Shown here: one piece after another, positions 7,527 through 16,974 of the stretch
How the letters are laid out: each line of letters starts with the position of its first letter
Position numbering within the stretch: the stretch's first letter is position 1
The notes under the pieces: model-generated
The model's input: the letters and a program-made list of their open reading frames with translations, nothing else
What the model was told of the DNA's origin: nothing
Database searches by the model: none
Assembly (NCBI RefSeq): GCF_000298315.2
Contig: NZ_AEYE02000027.1
Span: 1-55,181, forward strand
Length of the DNA stretch: 55,181 bases
From: Rhizobium grahamii CCGE 502
GTDB lineage: Bacteria; Pseudomonadota; Alphaproteobacteria; Rhizobiales; Rhizobiaceae
Direction of reading: 5' to 3'
Translations under genes and position numbers: made by a program

Positions 7527-9176
7527 ATGAGTGGCGAGCACGGGCTTCAGATGTGGTGGCATCAGTCAACGATCTATCAAATATATCCACGCAGTTTTGC
7601 CGATAGTAATGCTGACGGAATTGGTGACCTGCCCGGAATTACTAGCAAACTGGAATACCTAAAGGCCCTCGGCGTTGACCTCCTCTGGCTCTCCCCGATC
7701 TTCGCGTCGCCCATGGACGACAATGGCTACGACATCTCCGACTACCGAAACATCGCTCCCGAGTACGGTTCACTTGCCGATTTCGACTTTCTTGTCAGCG
7801 AAGCACGCCATCGCGGAATGGGTGTCATTCTCGACCTTGTTGTAAACCACACTTCGGACGAGCATCCATGGTTCCAACAGGCACGATCTTCTCGCAAAAA
7901 TCCCCTCCACGATTTCTACATCTGGCGCGAGCCCGCTATCGGTGGGGGGCCTCCCAATGGACTTACATCGTCGTTCGGCGGCTCTGCATGGACCTTCGAT
8001 CCCTCTTGCGGGCAATACTATCTGCACCTCTTCTCTCGGCGGCAACCTGATCTGAATTGGGAAAATCCGCTGCTTCGGTCCGAGATTTACCAAATGATGA
8101 ATTGGTGGCTGGATCGCGGGATCAGCGGGTTTCGGATGGATGTCATTGACTACATCGGCAAAAGCGTCGATCAATCAATCATCACCGACGGCCCCCATCT
8201 CCATGACTATCTGCAGGAGATGAACCATATGACCTTCGGCGACAGGGATGTCGTTACTGTTGGTGAGACCTGGAGCGCTACCCCAGGCTCAGCATTGCTT
8301 TATTCGGGGCGTGAACGTCACGAGCTATCGATGGTCTTCCAGTTCGAACACGTGACGCAACAGTGGGACGAAATCTATGGTAAGTGGCGATCGCGTCCGT
8401 TTGACCTAGGCAAGCTCAAGTCTGTCCTCAGCAAATGGCAACTTGCCTTGGCGGACGACGGGTGGAACTCCCTGTTCTGGGGCAATCATGACCTGCCGCG
8501 CGCCGTGTCGAAATACGGTGACGCGAAGGGTTTCCCGCTCGAGTCTGCGAAAATGCTCGCGACGGTCCTTAATCTCCTCAAAGGCACACCATTCATCTAC
8601 CAGGGTGAAGAAATTGGAATGACCAATGTGCCGTTTACGAAGATTGAGCAGTATCGTGACATCGAAACTCTCAACATGCACCGGTTACACCTCGAAGCTG
8701 GCATGTCACCGGAAGAGTTCCTGAAAGGCGCCAATGAAAATGGTCGCGACAATGCCCGTACCCCGATGCAATGGTCTGACGGTGCCAATGCTGGATTTAC
8801 GACCGGAATCCCGTGGATCGAAGTAAATGAAAATTACACGATCATCAATGCCGAGCACGCAATTTCTGACGAACACTCGATCTGGAGTCACTATAGGAAG
8901 TTGATTCGTCTTCGCAAAGAACACCGCGTAATCGTCTACGGGCGATACCAATCCCACCTTGAGAGTCACCCGGATGTCTTCGCCTATACCCGCAGTCTTG
9001 ATGGATCGCTTGTGCTGGTATTCGCCAATTTTTCAGCGCGGCAAATTACGATTGAGCTGCCGAATGAGCTGCAGGTAACAGGGAAGTGTCTTATCACCAA
9101 TTATTCTGACAGAGGGGAACTTGGGGGATCGTTGTCTATGTCTCCCTATGAGGCTTTCGCGATACTCGCAGACTAA
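7527..9176 (+). CDS. GH13 alpha-glucosidase / oligo-1,6-glucosidase
   Basis: A 549-residue glycoside hydrolase family 13 enzyme that hydrolyses terminal alpha-linked glucose from short malto- or isomalto-oligosaccharides. The four family regions are intact: DLVVNHTS (about residue 102), GFRMDVID with the nucleophile Asp (about 200), VGETW with the acid/base Glu (about 246) and GNHDLPR with the stabilising Asp (about 319). There is no signal peptide, so it is cytoplasmic. A GAAGGA ribosome site supports the ATG at 7527; a second ATG lies eight codons in. It lies 72 bases before treZ and probably handles the same glucan or trehalose pool. A trehalose- or sucrose-specific activity cannot be excluded. 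Confidence 0.88.
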   Translation: MSGEHGLQMWWHQSTIYQIYPRSFADSNADGIGDLPGITSKLEYLKALGVDLLWLSPIFASPMDDNGYDISDYRNIAPEYGSLADFDFLVSEARHRGMGVILDLVVNHTSDEHPWFQQARSSRKNPLHDFYIWREPAIGGGPPNGLTSSFGGSAWTFDPSCGQYYLHLFSRRQPDLNWENPLLRSEIYQMMNWWLDRGISGFRMDVIDYIGKSVDQSIITDGPHLHDYLQEMNHMTFGDRDVVTVGETWSATPGSALLYSGRERHELSMVFQFEHVTQQWDEIYGKWRSRPFDLGKLKSVLSKWQLALADDGWNSLFWGNHDLPRAVSKYGDAKGFPLESAKMLATVLNLLKGTPFIYQGEEIGMTNVPFTKIEQYRDIETLNMHRLHLEAGMSPEEFLKGANENGRDNARTPMQWSDGANAGFTTGIPWIEVNENYTIINAEHAISDEHSIWSHYRKLIRLRKEHRVIVYGRYQSHLESHPDVFAYTRSLDGSLVLVFANFSARQITIELPNELQVTGKCLITNYSDRGELGGSLSMSPYEAFAILAD

Positions 9177-9187
9177 CGTCTTACTCC

Positions 9188-9212
9188 GGAACAACGCACC
9201 GTTGCTGACGTT
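9188..9212 (+). promoter_or_regulatory. EcfG-type stress promoter before treZ
   Basis: GGAAC, 16 bases, CGTT: a perfect match to the general-stress consensus, ending 37 bases before the treZ start. It lies in the short gap between the two glucan genes, giving treZ its own stress start. Confidence 0.65.
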
Positions 9213-9248
9213 TTCCTTGGCCAGAACGCCTGGGAGGAAGTCAGACAA

Positions 9249-11198
9249 ATGCAAAGCAAACTAACATCCGGAGCGAGGGGAAGTTCGAAGAGACGATATC
9301 CAATCGGTGCCGAGATCGTTAATGGCGTTACATCATTCCGTATCTGGGCACCAAACCACCCAACTGCGTCGATCGTTCTGGGGTCGGGCATGGAATACCC
9401 GATGTATCGGGAGGAAGAGGGCTACTTTTCCCTGGAGGTCGATGCTTTGGAGACTGGTACCCTTTACCAGATCCGGCTTGGAGACGAGCCGGAATGTCTA
9501 CCCGATCCAGCATCGCGTTTTCAGCCGGAAGGACCGTCGGGCCCGTCAATGCTCGTAGATTCCAGCTCTTATCAATGGCAGGCAACGGACTGGTTAGGTG
9601 TGTCCCCCAATGGGCAGGTACTTTATGAAATGCATATCGGGACATTCACGCCGGAAGGAACCTACGCCGCCGCCGCGGGCAAGCTGCCACTGTTGAAGGA
9701 CCTCGGCATCACATGCTTGGAGTTGATGCCGCTCAACGAGTTTCTTGGCGAGTTCGGATGGGGCTATGACGGGGTACTTCCCTATGCCCCTACCCGCCTG
9801 TACGGTCACCCGGATGAATTGCGTTCGTTTATCGATAGCGCCCATCAATCTGGAATCGGTGTCATTCTCGACGTTGTCTACAACCATTTCGGAGTTGGCG
9901 AGAAATTTAGCGCCTTTTCAACCGATTACTTTACGGACCGCTATTTCAACGAGTGGGGGAGCTCGGTCAACTTCGACGGAGAAAATTGTCAAGGGGTGCG
10001 TGAGTTCATATCAAAGAACGCAGCGTACTGGATCGATGAATACCACCTCGACGGTTTGCGCTTGGACGCCACACAGGCGCTCTTTGATGCTAGCACGGAA
10101 CACGTCGTCACACTGATCTCCCGGGAGGCGCGCGCGGCGGGAGGGAGGAGATCGATTTACCTCTTGGCCGAGAACGAACCGCAGGACGCGGGACTTCTCC
10201 GCGCGATCGAGGAGGAAGGGATGGGCCTAAATGCAGCCTGGAATGATGACTTCCATCACTCGGCCATGGTGGCGGCAACTGGCAAAATGGAAGCCTATTA
10301 CCACGATCACCGCGGTCACGCACAAGAGTTTATATCAGCGGCGAAATATGGCTATCTGTTTCAGGGTCAGCGCTATGATTGGCAGAATGCACCCCGAGGA
10401 ACCCCCGGCTTTCATCTTCACCCTGAATGCTTTGTGCATTTTCTACAAAACCATGACCAGATCGCGAATTCTGCAAGAGGTTTGCGAGTAAATCAACTTA
10501 CGTCACCGGCGCGCTTGCGGGCGTTGACCGCCCTGCTCCTCCTTGGTCCTCAGACACCCATGCTTTTTCAAGGCCAGGAATTTGGAGCTACAACACCTTT
10601 CTACTACTTCGCCGATAGTCGCGGGGAGATGATTGATCAGGTACGCAGGGGGCGGATTGAGTTCTTGAAACAGTTTCCAAGCCTGAAGGATCCTGACTTT
10701 GAGAATAACATGCCTTTGCCGTCCGATCGGCTGACGTTTGAACGATCGAAATTGAAGTGGGACGAATATGTCGCAAATGAGCACCTCGTCGCGCTTCATA
10801 GGGACCTTCTTGTGCTGCGGCGGAACCACATCTTCGGCGGACAAAAAGGACGACGCGCTGTCGACGGGAGCATTTTGGATAGATCCGCATTGCTGTTGCG
10901 GTTTTTCGCAGATAATCCAGAGGAACAGCGTCTGCTTCTAGTCAATCTAGGTCACGACCTTTCAATCCACAGCCGGCCCGATCCCTTGCTCGCCCCGCCG
11001 CGCGATTGTCAATGGAACGTTGAATGGTCCAGCGAAGATATGAACTATGGTGGAAGCGGGCGCCGGCCCATGGACTTGCAGCATCGTTGGGGTCTTCCGG
11101 CCGACTGCGCAGTGGTGCTCGCGCCGAGAAGGCAGGCGCGGAACAAGACGCCCCCTCCCGAAGACCTTGATCGCTGGCAGGAGGCGATCTCCTCCTAA
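9249..11198 (+). CDS. treZ: malto-oligosyltrehalose trehalohydrolase
   Basis: TreZ, 649 residues, cleaves trehalose from the maltooligosyl-trehalose made by TreY, in the cytoplasm. After an N-terminal beta domain (SFRIWAPNHPTASIVL) the GH13 barrel shows DVVYNHFG (about residue 206), GLRLDATQAL with the nucleophile (about 268), LLAENE with the acid/base (about 306) and FLQNHDQ (about 401). EMHIGTFTPEGTY and FQGQEFG are also typical of TreZ rather than of branching enzyme. TreY, its usual neighbour, is not in this window. A perfect stress promoter lies just upstream, which suits trehalose as an osmotic and desiccation protectant. Confidence 0.92.
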   Translation: MQSKLTSGARGSSKRRYPIGAEIVNGVTSFRIWAPNHPTASIVLGSGMEYPMYREEEGYFSLEVDALETGTLYQIRLGDEPECLPDPASRFQPEGPSGPSMLVDSSSYQWQATDWLGVSPNGQVLYEMHIGTFTPEGTYAAAAGKLPLLKDLGITCLELMPLNEFLGEFGWGYDGVLPYAPTRLYGHPDELRSFIDSAHQSGIGVILDVVYNHFGVGEKFSAFSTDYFTDRYFNEWGSSVNFDGENCQGVREFISKNAAYWIDEYHLDGLRLDATQALFDASTEHVVTLISREARAAGGRRSIYLLAENEPQDAGLLRAIEEEGMGLNAAWNDDFHHSAMVAATGKMEAYYHDHRGHAQEFISAAKYGYLFQGQRYDWQNAPRGTPGFHLHPECFVHFLQNHDQIANSARGLRVNQLTSPARLRALTALLLLGPQTPMLFQGQEFGATTPFYYFADSRGEMIDQVRRGRIEFLKQFPSLKDPDFENNMPLPSDRLTFERSKLKWDEYVANEHLVALHRDLLVLRRNHIFGGQKGRRAVDGSILDRSALLLRFFADNPEEQRLLLVNLGHDLSIHSRPDPLLAPPRDCQWNVEWSSEDMNYGGSGRRPMDLQHRWGLPADCAVVLAPRRQARNKTPPPEDLDRWQEAISS

Positions 11199-11351
11199 AA
11201 TCAGGCTGAGCAACGTTGGTCAGGCACTGAGTTTGCAAAGTCCGACTTGGCCGAAGCTGAGTGGATCAAAACTCGATCGCGGCGTGCCGGCGACCTGCAT
11301 TGTCAATCAGAGGGCCGAGCTTCACTGAGTTTGGTTTGGGGTGCGCATTGG

Positions 11352-11377
11352 GGAACCCGAACGCTTGCAACGGCGTT
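11352..11377 (+). promoter_or_regulatory. EcfG-type stress promoter before a 44-aa peptide gene
   Basis: GGAAC, 17 bases, CGTT: a perfect consensus match. It points at the tiny membrane-peptide gene at 11451, about 70 bases downstream, and is the main argument that this gene is real. Confidence 0.6.
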
Positions 11378-11450
11378 TTGGTTCTGTTCGAGAGCTGCAT
11401 GCATTAATTTGGCTTTCCCGAACACGAAACAAATCATCCGGGAATATGAA

Positions 11451-11585
11451 ATGTTTATGCTTCTCACATTGGCCACCGCACTCATCGCTTCAATGTTTAT
11501 CTTTTCCGTTGCCTCGACAATTCACGCACTGAAGGCCGAAGAGAATGAAGCTCGCACGAGATTAGAGCAAACTCGAATTCTCTAG
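11451..11585 (+). CDS. small membrane peptide (44 aa)
   Basis: A 44-residue product with one hydrophobic segment (LLTLATALIASMFIFSVAST) followed by a charged helix (ALKAEENEARTRLEQ), so probably a single-pass membrane peptide with its tail in the cytoplasm. The ribosome site (GGGAA) is weak. A perfect EcfG-type promoter lies upstream. No family recognised. Confidence 0.5.
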   Translation: MFMLLTLATALIASMFIFSVASTIHALKAEENEARTRLEQTRIL

Positions 11586-11895
11586 TCGCCTGGTTGTTTT
11601 CCAATGTGCTGGTCCTCGAGGAGAGAGCCATCCACTTTACCGGTGCTCTTTTCCGAGCGGGGTTGATTGAGGTCCCAACCGGCGCCACTAAGACCTGGTT
11701 TTTCGAGCTCCCCGAAACTCGTCGCTTGCGATCCTTAAACCTGGTGATGGCGGTGTGATACCGCTCGTCGAACCTTTTTAGGCACTTAGCCACGTTCGTC
11801 AGTTTCCCGAGACTCATCGCAGAAGGAAGTGCATTGTTCTCATACTCCCTTCCGCCCAGGGTAGGCCGACGCCACTGACCTAACACCGCCAAAAT
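11586..11895. other. intergenic, nothing recognised
   Basis: A minus-strand frame of about 130 codons (11497-11892) crosses this stretch but looks basic and low in structure, and it overlaps the peptide gene. I do not regard it as a gene. Confidence 0.4.
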
Positions 11896-12213
11896 CTAGT
11901 GGCTGTAGTTGATGGAAGAGCTGCGCGCTGCCACATCACTTCGAGATGGCACATGATAGACTCGATCCATCCACGGGATGCCAACGGCTTCGGCAGCATC
12001 GATAAGGGCCCGCTTCGCACTGTCTGGCGGCATCGTACCGTCAAGCACCGCAGCGCAGGTGCTGAGAGCGCGTTCGAACGCAGACCCAAATGTGACCGGC
12101 CATTTTTCGGCCAATAGCGCGGATGCTTCGTCTGTTCCCCTTATGTCTATCGGATTTGGAATCCCTGGCAGCCAGATCTCGAGGCCAAATGTCCAATCGC
12201 CCGTTGAAAACAT
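11896..12213 (-). CDS. DUF982 family protein (paralog 1)
   Basis: The 105-residue product fits DUF982, a Rhizobiales family of unknown function: an opening strand, GTDEASALLAEKWP, then AFERALSTCAAVLDG, and a closing helix AKRALIDAAEAVGI. The core spacing of WP, the central Cys and the AA-x-A-G-I end match the other three copies in this window. GGGGAGGAG lies nine bases before the ATG. It overlaps the 3' end of the upstream unknown gene. Confidence 0.75.
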   Translation of the reverse strand: MFSTGDWTFGLEIWLPGIPNPIDIRGTDEASALLAEKWPVTFGSAFERALSTCAAVLDGTMPPDSAKRALIDAAEAVGIPWMDRVYHVPSRSDVAARSSSINYSH

Positions 12214-12481
12214 GCGCGTGCTCCTCCCCTGAGTCGCCCCGAAGAAGGTTCACTCCGAAACACGGCAGCTTTGGGGCCAGTGACACAGCGCTCTTCGCCC
12301 GAAACCCCTCCCCCGTCAAAATAGCATCCTCAGTAGCTGGACAGAGCGCGATCGCTTCTGCGAAATACGGCAGCGTCGCCTTGGCAAAGTCTTCCGGCGT
12401 AGTTGCGTCGATAATGTTCCCAGCCGCGAAGGAGCGCTGAAACGCCGCTAGTACGTTCTTCTCCGCGCGACTGAGCCCCAT
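12041..12481 (-). CDS. hypothetical protein, C-terminus probably frameshifted
   Basis: The first 85 or so residues (AEKNVLAAFQRSFAAG... EDFAKATLPYFAEAIALCP) look like a real helical protein. After about 12240 the frame becomes basic and irregular and overlaps the DUF982 gene by 173 bases in another frame. I infer that the true gene ends earlier or has a frameshift near 12230. Family unknown. Confidence 0.4.
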   Translation of the reverse strand: MGLSRAEKNVLAAFQRSFAAGNIIDATTPEDFAKATLPYFAEAIALCPATEDAILTGEGFRAKSAVSLAPKLPCFGVNLLRGDSGEEHAHVFNGRLDIWPRDLAARDSKSDRHKGNRRSIRAIGRKMAGHIWVCVRTRSQHLRCGA

Positions 12482-12644
12482 CGCCCATCCGTCGTTAGCG
12501 ACAATTCGGCGCCATTTTTCGCTACCAGGTACAATAAATGGTGGGCAAGCTCAGTGTGGCGCTTGAAAAAGAACCTCAATCAGGATTGTGCGAGGCGGTC
12601 CATTATTATGGCGCATCTCATAGGACAAAAGGAACCTGATCCCT

Positions 12645-12767
12645 TCAAGGAGAGCTTACCTTCTGAGACTGCTCGGCCGCTTTGAAGGAGGGCAGCGCGT
12701 ATGTTGCTGCGACCGCAAGCACGGCGACAGCTATCGATGTTGCGATCAGGGCTCTCTTCATGGTCAT
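12645..12767 (-). CDS. small membrane or exported peptide (40 aa)
   Basis: The 40-residue reading has two basic residues, a hydrophobic stretch (ALIATSIAVAVLAVAATYAL) and a polar tail, so it is a signal-anchor or a secreted peptide. CTGGGA precedes the ATG at 12767 closely. The frame is open further upstream, but that part overlaps the hemA remnant and is not believable. Function unknown. Confidence 0.45.
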   Translation of the reverse strand: MTMKRALIATSIAVAVLAVAATYALPSFKAAEQSQKVSSP

Positions 12768-12898
12768 TCCCAGTTCATCTTGCCAAAGTTCGATCGACAG
12801 ACCGAGATCATAAGCAAGCCAGCTTAAGGACAACGCGTGATGCTTGGCAACTGCTACCAGCAATAAACGCTCGTCGTTCGATAAGCGGGCACACGGAG

Positions 12899-13376
12899 TT
12901 AGCGCGACCAGAGCGCATGCAGCGCCCCGACCAGATGCCCGATGTCGGGATCGCTGTGCAGCGGGGTCGGGGTGATGGGCAGCCGCTTGGTCTTCTTCGG
13001 GACGGTCTGTCAGTTGATCGGCTGCACGTACACGCCATAATTGTCGAGCGGCAGATCGGAGATCCACTTGCACTTGGCGGCCTCACCGACCACGACAGAA
13101 CGTGGTACTGGGTGGCGCCAGATATTCCTGGTGCCTCCCTCCCTACGGCACACAGTGATCCGTTCTTGATCGCCTCGACCACCTTCGGGTGCCGACCCAT
13201 GCCGAGGCAGTCGTTGGAGCACCGGACAACGATGTTGTTCGGACCGTCCGCCGCCGTACGTCGCTTGAAGCGCGAAAGGGGCCGCGGTGACGCTGAAGAT
13301 CGGCAAAAACCCGATAACGGCTCTCGCTGTGAAGCCCGTCCAGCTCGATTTTAGAAAACGCTTCGAAATCCATCAT
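12899..13376 (-). pseudogene. hemA: internally deleted 5-aminolevulinate synthase
   Basis: Both ends of a HemA are present and the middle is gone. The start reads MMDFEAFSKIELDGLHSESR then YRVFADLQRH, preceded by an AGGAG site. Frameshifts then lead through VRCSNDCLGMGRHPKVVEAI and GGTRNI. The sequence then jumps to DLPLDNYGVYVQPIN, a TGA stop, and the C-terminus TVPKKTKRLPITPTPLHSD and HLVGALHALWSR. About 300 residues, including the pyridoxal-phosphate lysine, are missing. A working hemA must lie elsewhere if the organism makes heme by the C4 route. Confidence 0.85.
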
Positions 13377-13430
13377 CTACTCCTTGCTTTTGCGAGCAGC
13401 GACACATCGGCACTTCGGCCGCATATTTGA

Positions 13431-13836
<406 letters not shown>

Positions 13837-13837
13837 A

Positions 13838-13905
13838 TGTAATGCAACAGGGGGCCAGTTTTATATGACGCCAAGGGGACTCATTCCGATGTCGCTTGAT
13901 AAAGA
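13838..13905 (+). mobile_element. IS21-type end repeats
   Basis: After the IstB remnant come GGGGCCAGTTTTATATGACG and then GATGTCGCTTGA. IS21-family ends carry several copies of such a GGG-CAGTTT/GTCG-TTGA unit. A related piece lies at 21926-21957. Recognised by resemblance, not by alignment. Confidence 0.45.
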
Positions 13906-14391
13906 TTTAGTGGCAAGCAGCTGCGTCGGCTGTTGTCCGTCCGATAATTGTCGAGCGCGTCTCCGCTGCGCTGAGCTAAAATAGCGTGAACAAGGCTTAA
14001 TGCCGCGCGGGGATCGGTGGGGGATGACGATCATGAGATCACGCCAAATGAATGGTGGTGCCGAAGTTCTCGACGCCGTCGTTATTGGGGCCGGCGGGGC
14101 CGGCTGCCTGTCCGGGTCGATCTCAAATCGCTCGTCGTGGAAGCGACAACACCAATGCTCGACATCATGCGGCTGTCGGCAACATGATCTTACGTTCATG
14201 ACGTTGGGAACATTTCGACCACGGCGCCGTTCGGGGGTGGGAGAAGAAGCGTCAGGCACGTTCCTGTTCCCTCAAACGGATGCATCTGCATAAACAAGGC
14301 GCCTGACCTTCTTCTCCTAGCAAACACCGTCCGATGACCCAGTACCAGGCCGAATAGCAAATGGCGCCGAACGAAGGTCGACGAGCGAGAC
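13906..14391. other. intergenic with one candidate stress promoter
   Basis: No convincing gene. GGAAC-N16-CGTT at 14207-14231 is a perfect consensus match on the plus strand, but the nearest likely start is 160 bases further on. Confidence 0.4.
14207..14231 (+). promoter_or_regulatory. candidate EcfG-type promoter
   Basis: GGAAC, 16 bases, CGTT. It fits the consensus, but the distance to the next gene (14392) is long, so it may be a chance match. Confidence 0.35.
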
Positions 14392-14628
14392 GTGCCAACC
14401 GATAACGACTGGTCAGGGTATGACGGGGAGGTTGTTGTGGGGATGATCCAGCTTCAGGCATACGAACTCAAGAAGGACCAATGGCTTTGGGCCGGGCACT
14501 GCCCTAACGTAGCCCAACGGCACCTACTGCACCAGGGCTATGAAGCTGAAGGCCGGGAATCCATCCGGAAAATCGAGGACTACTATGATCGACTGCTCGC
14601 CTATAGCGGGCTAAGAGGCAGAGAATGA
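14392..14628 (+). CDS. hypothetical protein (78 aa)
   Basis: Not recognised. It starts with GTG; an ATG at codon 18 (14443) is an alternative. The tail (ESIRKIEDYYDRLLAYSGL) looks helical. The region IQLQAYELKKDQWLWAGHCP resembles small soluble rhizobial unknowns. The ribosome site is weak. Confidence 0.45.
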   Translation: MPTDNDWSGYDGEVVVGMIQLQAYELKKDQWLWAGHCPNVAQRHLLHQGYEAEGRESIRKIEDYYDRLLAYSGLRGRE

Positions 14629-14737
14629 GCCGTTTCAGGAGACGTAGCATGAAGGCTGTAGAGCGACAATCTGGCCGGTTGACCAATCTACTAGGTTCAG
14701 ACCAGCCCTCATCCTCCCCCGCAAGAAGAAAGCGTCA

Positions 14738-14971
14738 ATGAAACAACCTTCTGGCAGTACTTTACACCTTAAAAATGTCCCGTATCATCGACGATATGCG
14801 GTTGCCGATTTAGTAGCGGAATTCGGAGGCTCTTACACAATCGCGCCTCCTTCTGCCGGGATCTCTTTTGCTGGTGTAGACGTGTCGGTTACTCTCCCCT
14901 CGCCCAGTCAGAAACCGCAATTCCAAAATGCGTGGTCGGAACTCCTCGGTGACGATGAGCCTGATCTCTAA
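14738..14971 (+). CDS. hypothetical protein (77 aa)
   Basis: Not recognised. A 77-residue frame with alternating strands (GGSYTIAPPSAGISFAGVDV) and an acidic C-terminus. The ribosome site is poor (AAGAAGAAAG). Confidence 0.4.
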   Translation: MKQPSGSTLHLKNVPYHRRYAVADLVAEFGGSYTIAPPSAGISFAGVDVSVTLPSPSQKPQFQNAWSELLGDDEPDL

Positions 14972-15305
14972 GGCACCCTCGGCACTGGAGCGCCCCACGG
15001 CCGAACAGCGATGGCTTCCGCAAAAAGACTTAGTTGGCACCTGCTAAGTGTGATTTTCGATGCATTGACGGCCGCTGCTCCGCGGAACGGGCTAGGCTTT
15101 TCCTGATGAACTGAGAGAATACGACATTTTACGAATATCTCTGGAACCCCCAATCCGTCATCATAACCGCGCGTCGATCCCGGGCGGTTAACCGCGGCGC
15201 AGGGTCGAAAAGATCCTTGGCCAAGGGCTGCGTGGATCAGTCCTTGGCCTCGACGCCGGCCCAAACAGACGCATCCGTGTTCATTGACGAATACGTCTTT
15301 TGCGG

Positions 15306-15967
15306 GGCGTCAGCTATTGGCTCGCACGAAGAGGATTGCGCCATAGCGTTCTCGAGCGGGGCCGCCTGGGGGAAACCCGCGCACGCAACGATGGAATTCC
15401 TTTCGGATGAGTACCCCCAACGTGCAAACCGTCATGCCAGGCGACTGCTATGAGGGCGAGGATCCATCCGGTGCCCTGACGCGTGGCCAGTTTGTCGCTC
15501 TCCTCGAGGACTTCGCCAGGCGCAACGCGCTCCCGATCGAACCGGACACTGCTGTGAGCGAACTCGGGCACGAGAATGGCGCTTATCGGCTCACTACCTC
15601 ACGCGGCACGGTTTCAGCGCGCAATGTGATCGTCGCAAGCGGCAGTCTGGATTGTCCCGTGCGCCCAGTTTGGGCCGCTGCGTTACCGTCCGTCCTTCGC
15701 CAGATCGACGCCTCCGGCTACCGCAGCCATTCGGATCTCCCCGATGGCGTGGTGCTGGTGGTCGGAAGTTGCCAGTCGGGTGTCCGGATTGCCGAGGAGT
15801 TGGCGGAAGCCGGCCGAACAGGACGCATCCCGGCTCGTGGTGTGCTTGGGTCGGTGCATACGATAAGTCTTCAAGCGCTCAGCGTCCAAGGTATTGTGCT
15901 TCTTGGCCGATTAACTGGCGTCGAGGATGGCGCCGACGATCTCGAAGCGAATGTTCGCTTTCGATAA
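15306..15967 (+). pseudogene. flavin-dependent mono-oxygenase remnant
   Basis: A flavoprotein mono-oxygenase of the CzcO-like class has decayed here. The frame GVSYWLARRGLRHSVLERGR ends near 15403. A one-base shift leads to RMSTPNVQTVMPGDCYEGED, then RGQFVALLEDFARRN, ARNVIVASGSLD and the second dinucleotide site VVLVVGSCQSGVRIAEEL. At about 15836 the sequence jumps from ELAEAGRTGR to the near-C-terminal HTISLQALSVQGIVLLGRLT, so a large internal piece is missing, and the N-terminal GxGxxG is absent. Confidence 0.75.
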
Positions 15968-16153
15968 CACAACCAAACCTGCTTCGACCGAAGCTGCGTT
16001 AAGCTGCCGTGGTGGGTACCATTCACCATTCTTTGCCTGTGAATAACCTGAGGGCCTCGTTGCCAGCTGCATTCGTGGGTCAGGCTCGCTCTGCTCACCT
16101 GTTTGCGTTCCCCCGTCAAGGCGAGCTCGATTGAGCGCTGCTCGTCGAAAGAT

Positions 16154-16178
16154 GGAACTCAATTCGTTCTGTGCGGTT
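16154..16178 (+). promoter_or_regulatory. EcfG-type stress promoter before CBS gene
   Basis: GGAAC, 16 bases, GGTT, ending 30 bases before the CBS-domain gene start. One change from the consensus CGTT. Confidence 0.55.
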
Positions 16179-16207
16179 AGGATCCTGTGAAGGAGACGGA
16201 GGTAAAT

Positions 16208-16624
16208 ATGCAAGTTCGCGATGTCATGACCAGACAGGTGATAACTGCCTCTGCCGAGACGAGCATTCGCGAAGTCGCGCGAATGATGTCGGAGATTGAT
16301 TCCGGGATTATCCCCGTCATAGATGGAGACGAGCTCGGGATGGTTACGGACCGAGATATCGTCATTCGAGCTGTTGCCGAAGGTATGGACACCGAAGGGC
16401 CGATAACCAGTATCATGACGACGGGAATCGAAAGCTGTCTCGAGAGCGACGAACTCCGGGAAGCAGCGACACGAATGTCCGACCTTCAGATGCGGCGGCT
16501 TCTCGTCTTTGACGAGGACGGCGCAATAGCGGGGATATTGTCGCTCGGCGATATTGCCCTCCTGAACGAGGAGCTCGCAGGCGTGGCATTGGAAGAGATT
16601 TCAGACGACAGGTCCAAGCTCTAA
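16208..16624 (+). CDS. tandem CBS-domain protein
   Basis: A 138-residue protein made of two CBS motifs: MQVRDVMTRQVITASAETSI through DIVIRAVAEGMD, then ITSIMTTGIESCLESDELRE through SLGDIALLNEE. Such stand-alone CBS pairs bind adenine nucleotides and act as cytoplasmic energy or stress sensors. The ATG at 16208 has GGAGG seven bases upstream, so the GTG seven codons earlier is not used. A stress promoter lies just before it. Its partner is unknown. Confidence 0.85.
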   Translation: MQVRDVMTRQVITASAETSIREVARMMSEIDSGIIPVIDGDELGMVTDRDIVIRAVAEGMDTEGPITSIMTTGIESCLESDELREAATRMSDLQMRRLLVFDEDGAIAGILSLGDIALLNEELAGVALEEISDDRSKL

Positions 16625-16737
16625 CCAACTTTGATAAGGACGAGCTTAAACAATGGTGGGACCGCGTGCGACTATGTCGGGCTACTCCAATCGCAACTGA
16701 TCAATCCGAGCCGGGTGAGCGCAGATATTGCCAACAG

Positions 16738-16974
16738 TCACGGCTTACTCGGCGGATTTTCTTGATCCCAAAGCACAAGATCGATTTTCTCATCGAAGTC
16801 GCCTAGCGGCGTCCTCGTGTTGAAGGTTGCGTCAGGACGTTTACGCCACACGTCGATAGCACTTTTGCTGACGAGCACCGATTTTCCATCGACAATGAAT
16901 ATCCCGTCGATCGTCGTACGTTCGACGTCATCCCATTTGATCTTCAGCGGACCATCCCCAGAAGGCTGTTCCAT
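16738..16974 (-). CDS. hypothetical protein (78 aa)
   Basis: Not recognised. The protein reads as a small beta-rich domain (WDDVERTTIDGIFIVDGKSV, then IDLVLWDQE). AAAGG lies seven to eight bases before the ATG. It is convergent with the CBS gene. Confidence 0.5.
   Translation of the reverse strand: MEQPSGDGPLKIKWDDVERTTIDGIFIVDGKSVLVSKSAIDVWRKRPDATFNTRTPLGDFDEKIDLVLWDQENPPSKP

Noticed and set aside
11497-11892. A 131-codon minus-strand frame
   Set aside because: It overlaps the peptide gene, is strongly basic and has no ribosome site or recognisable motif.
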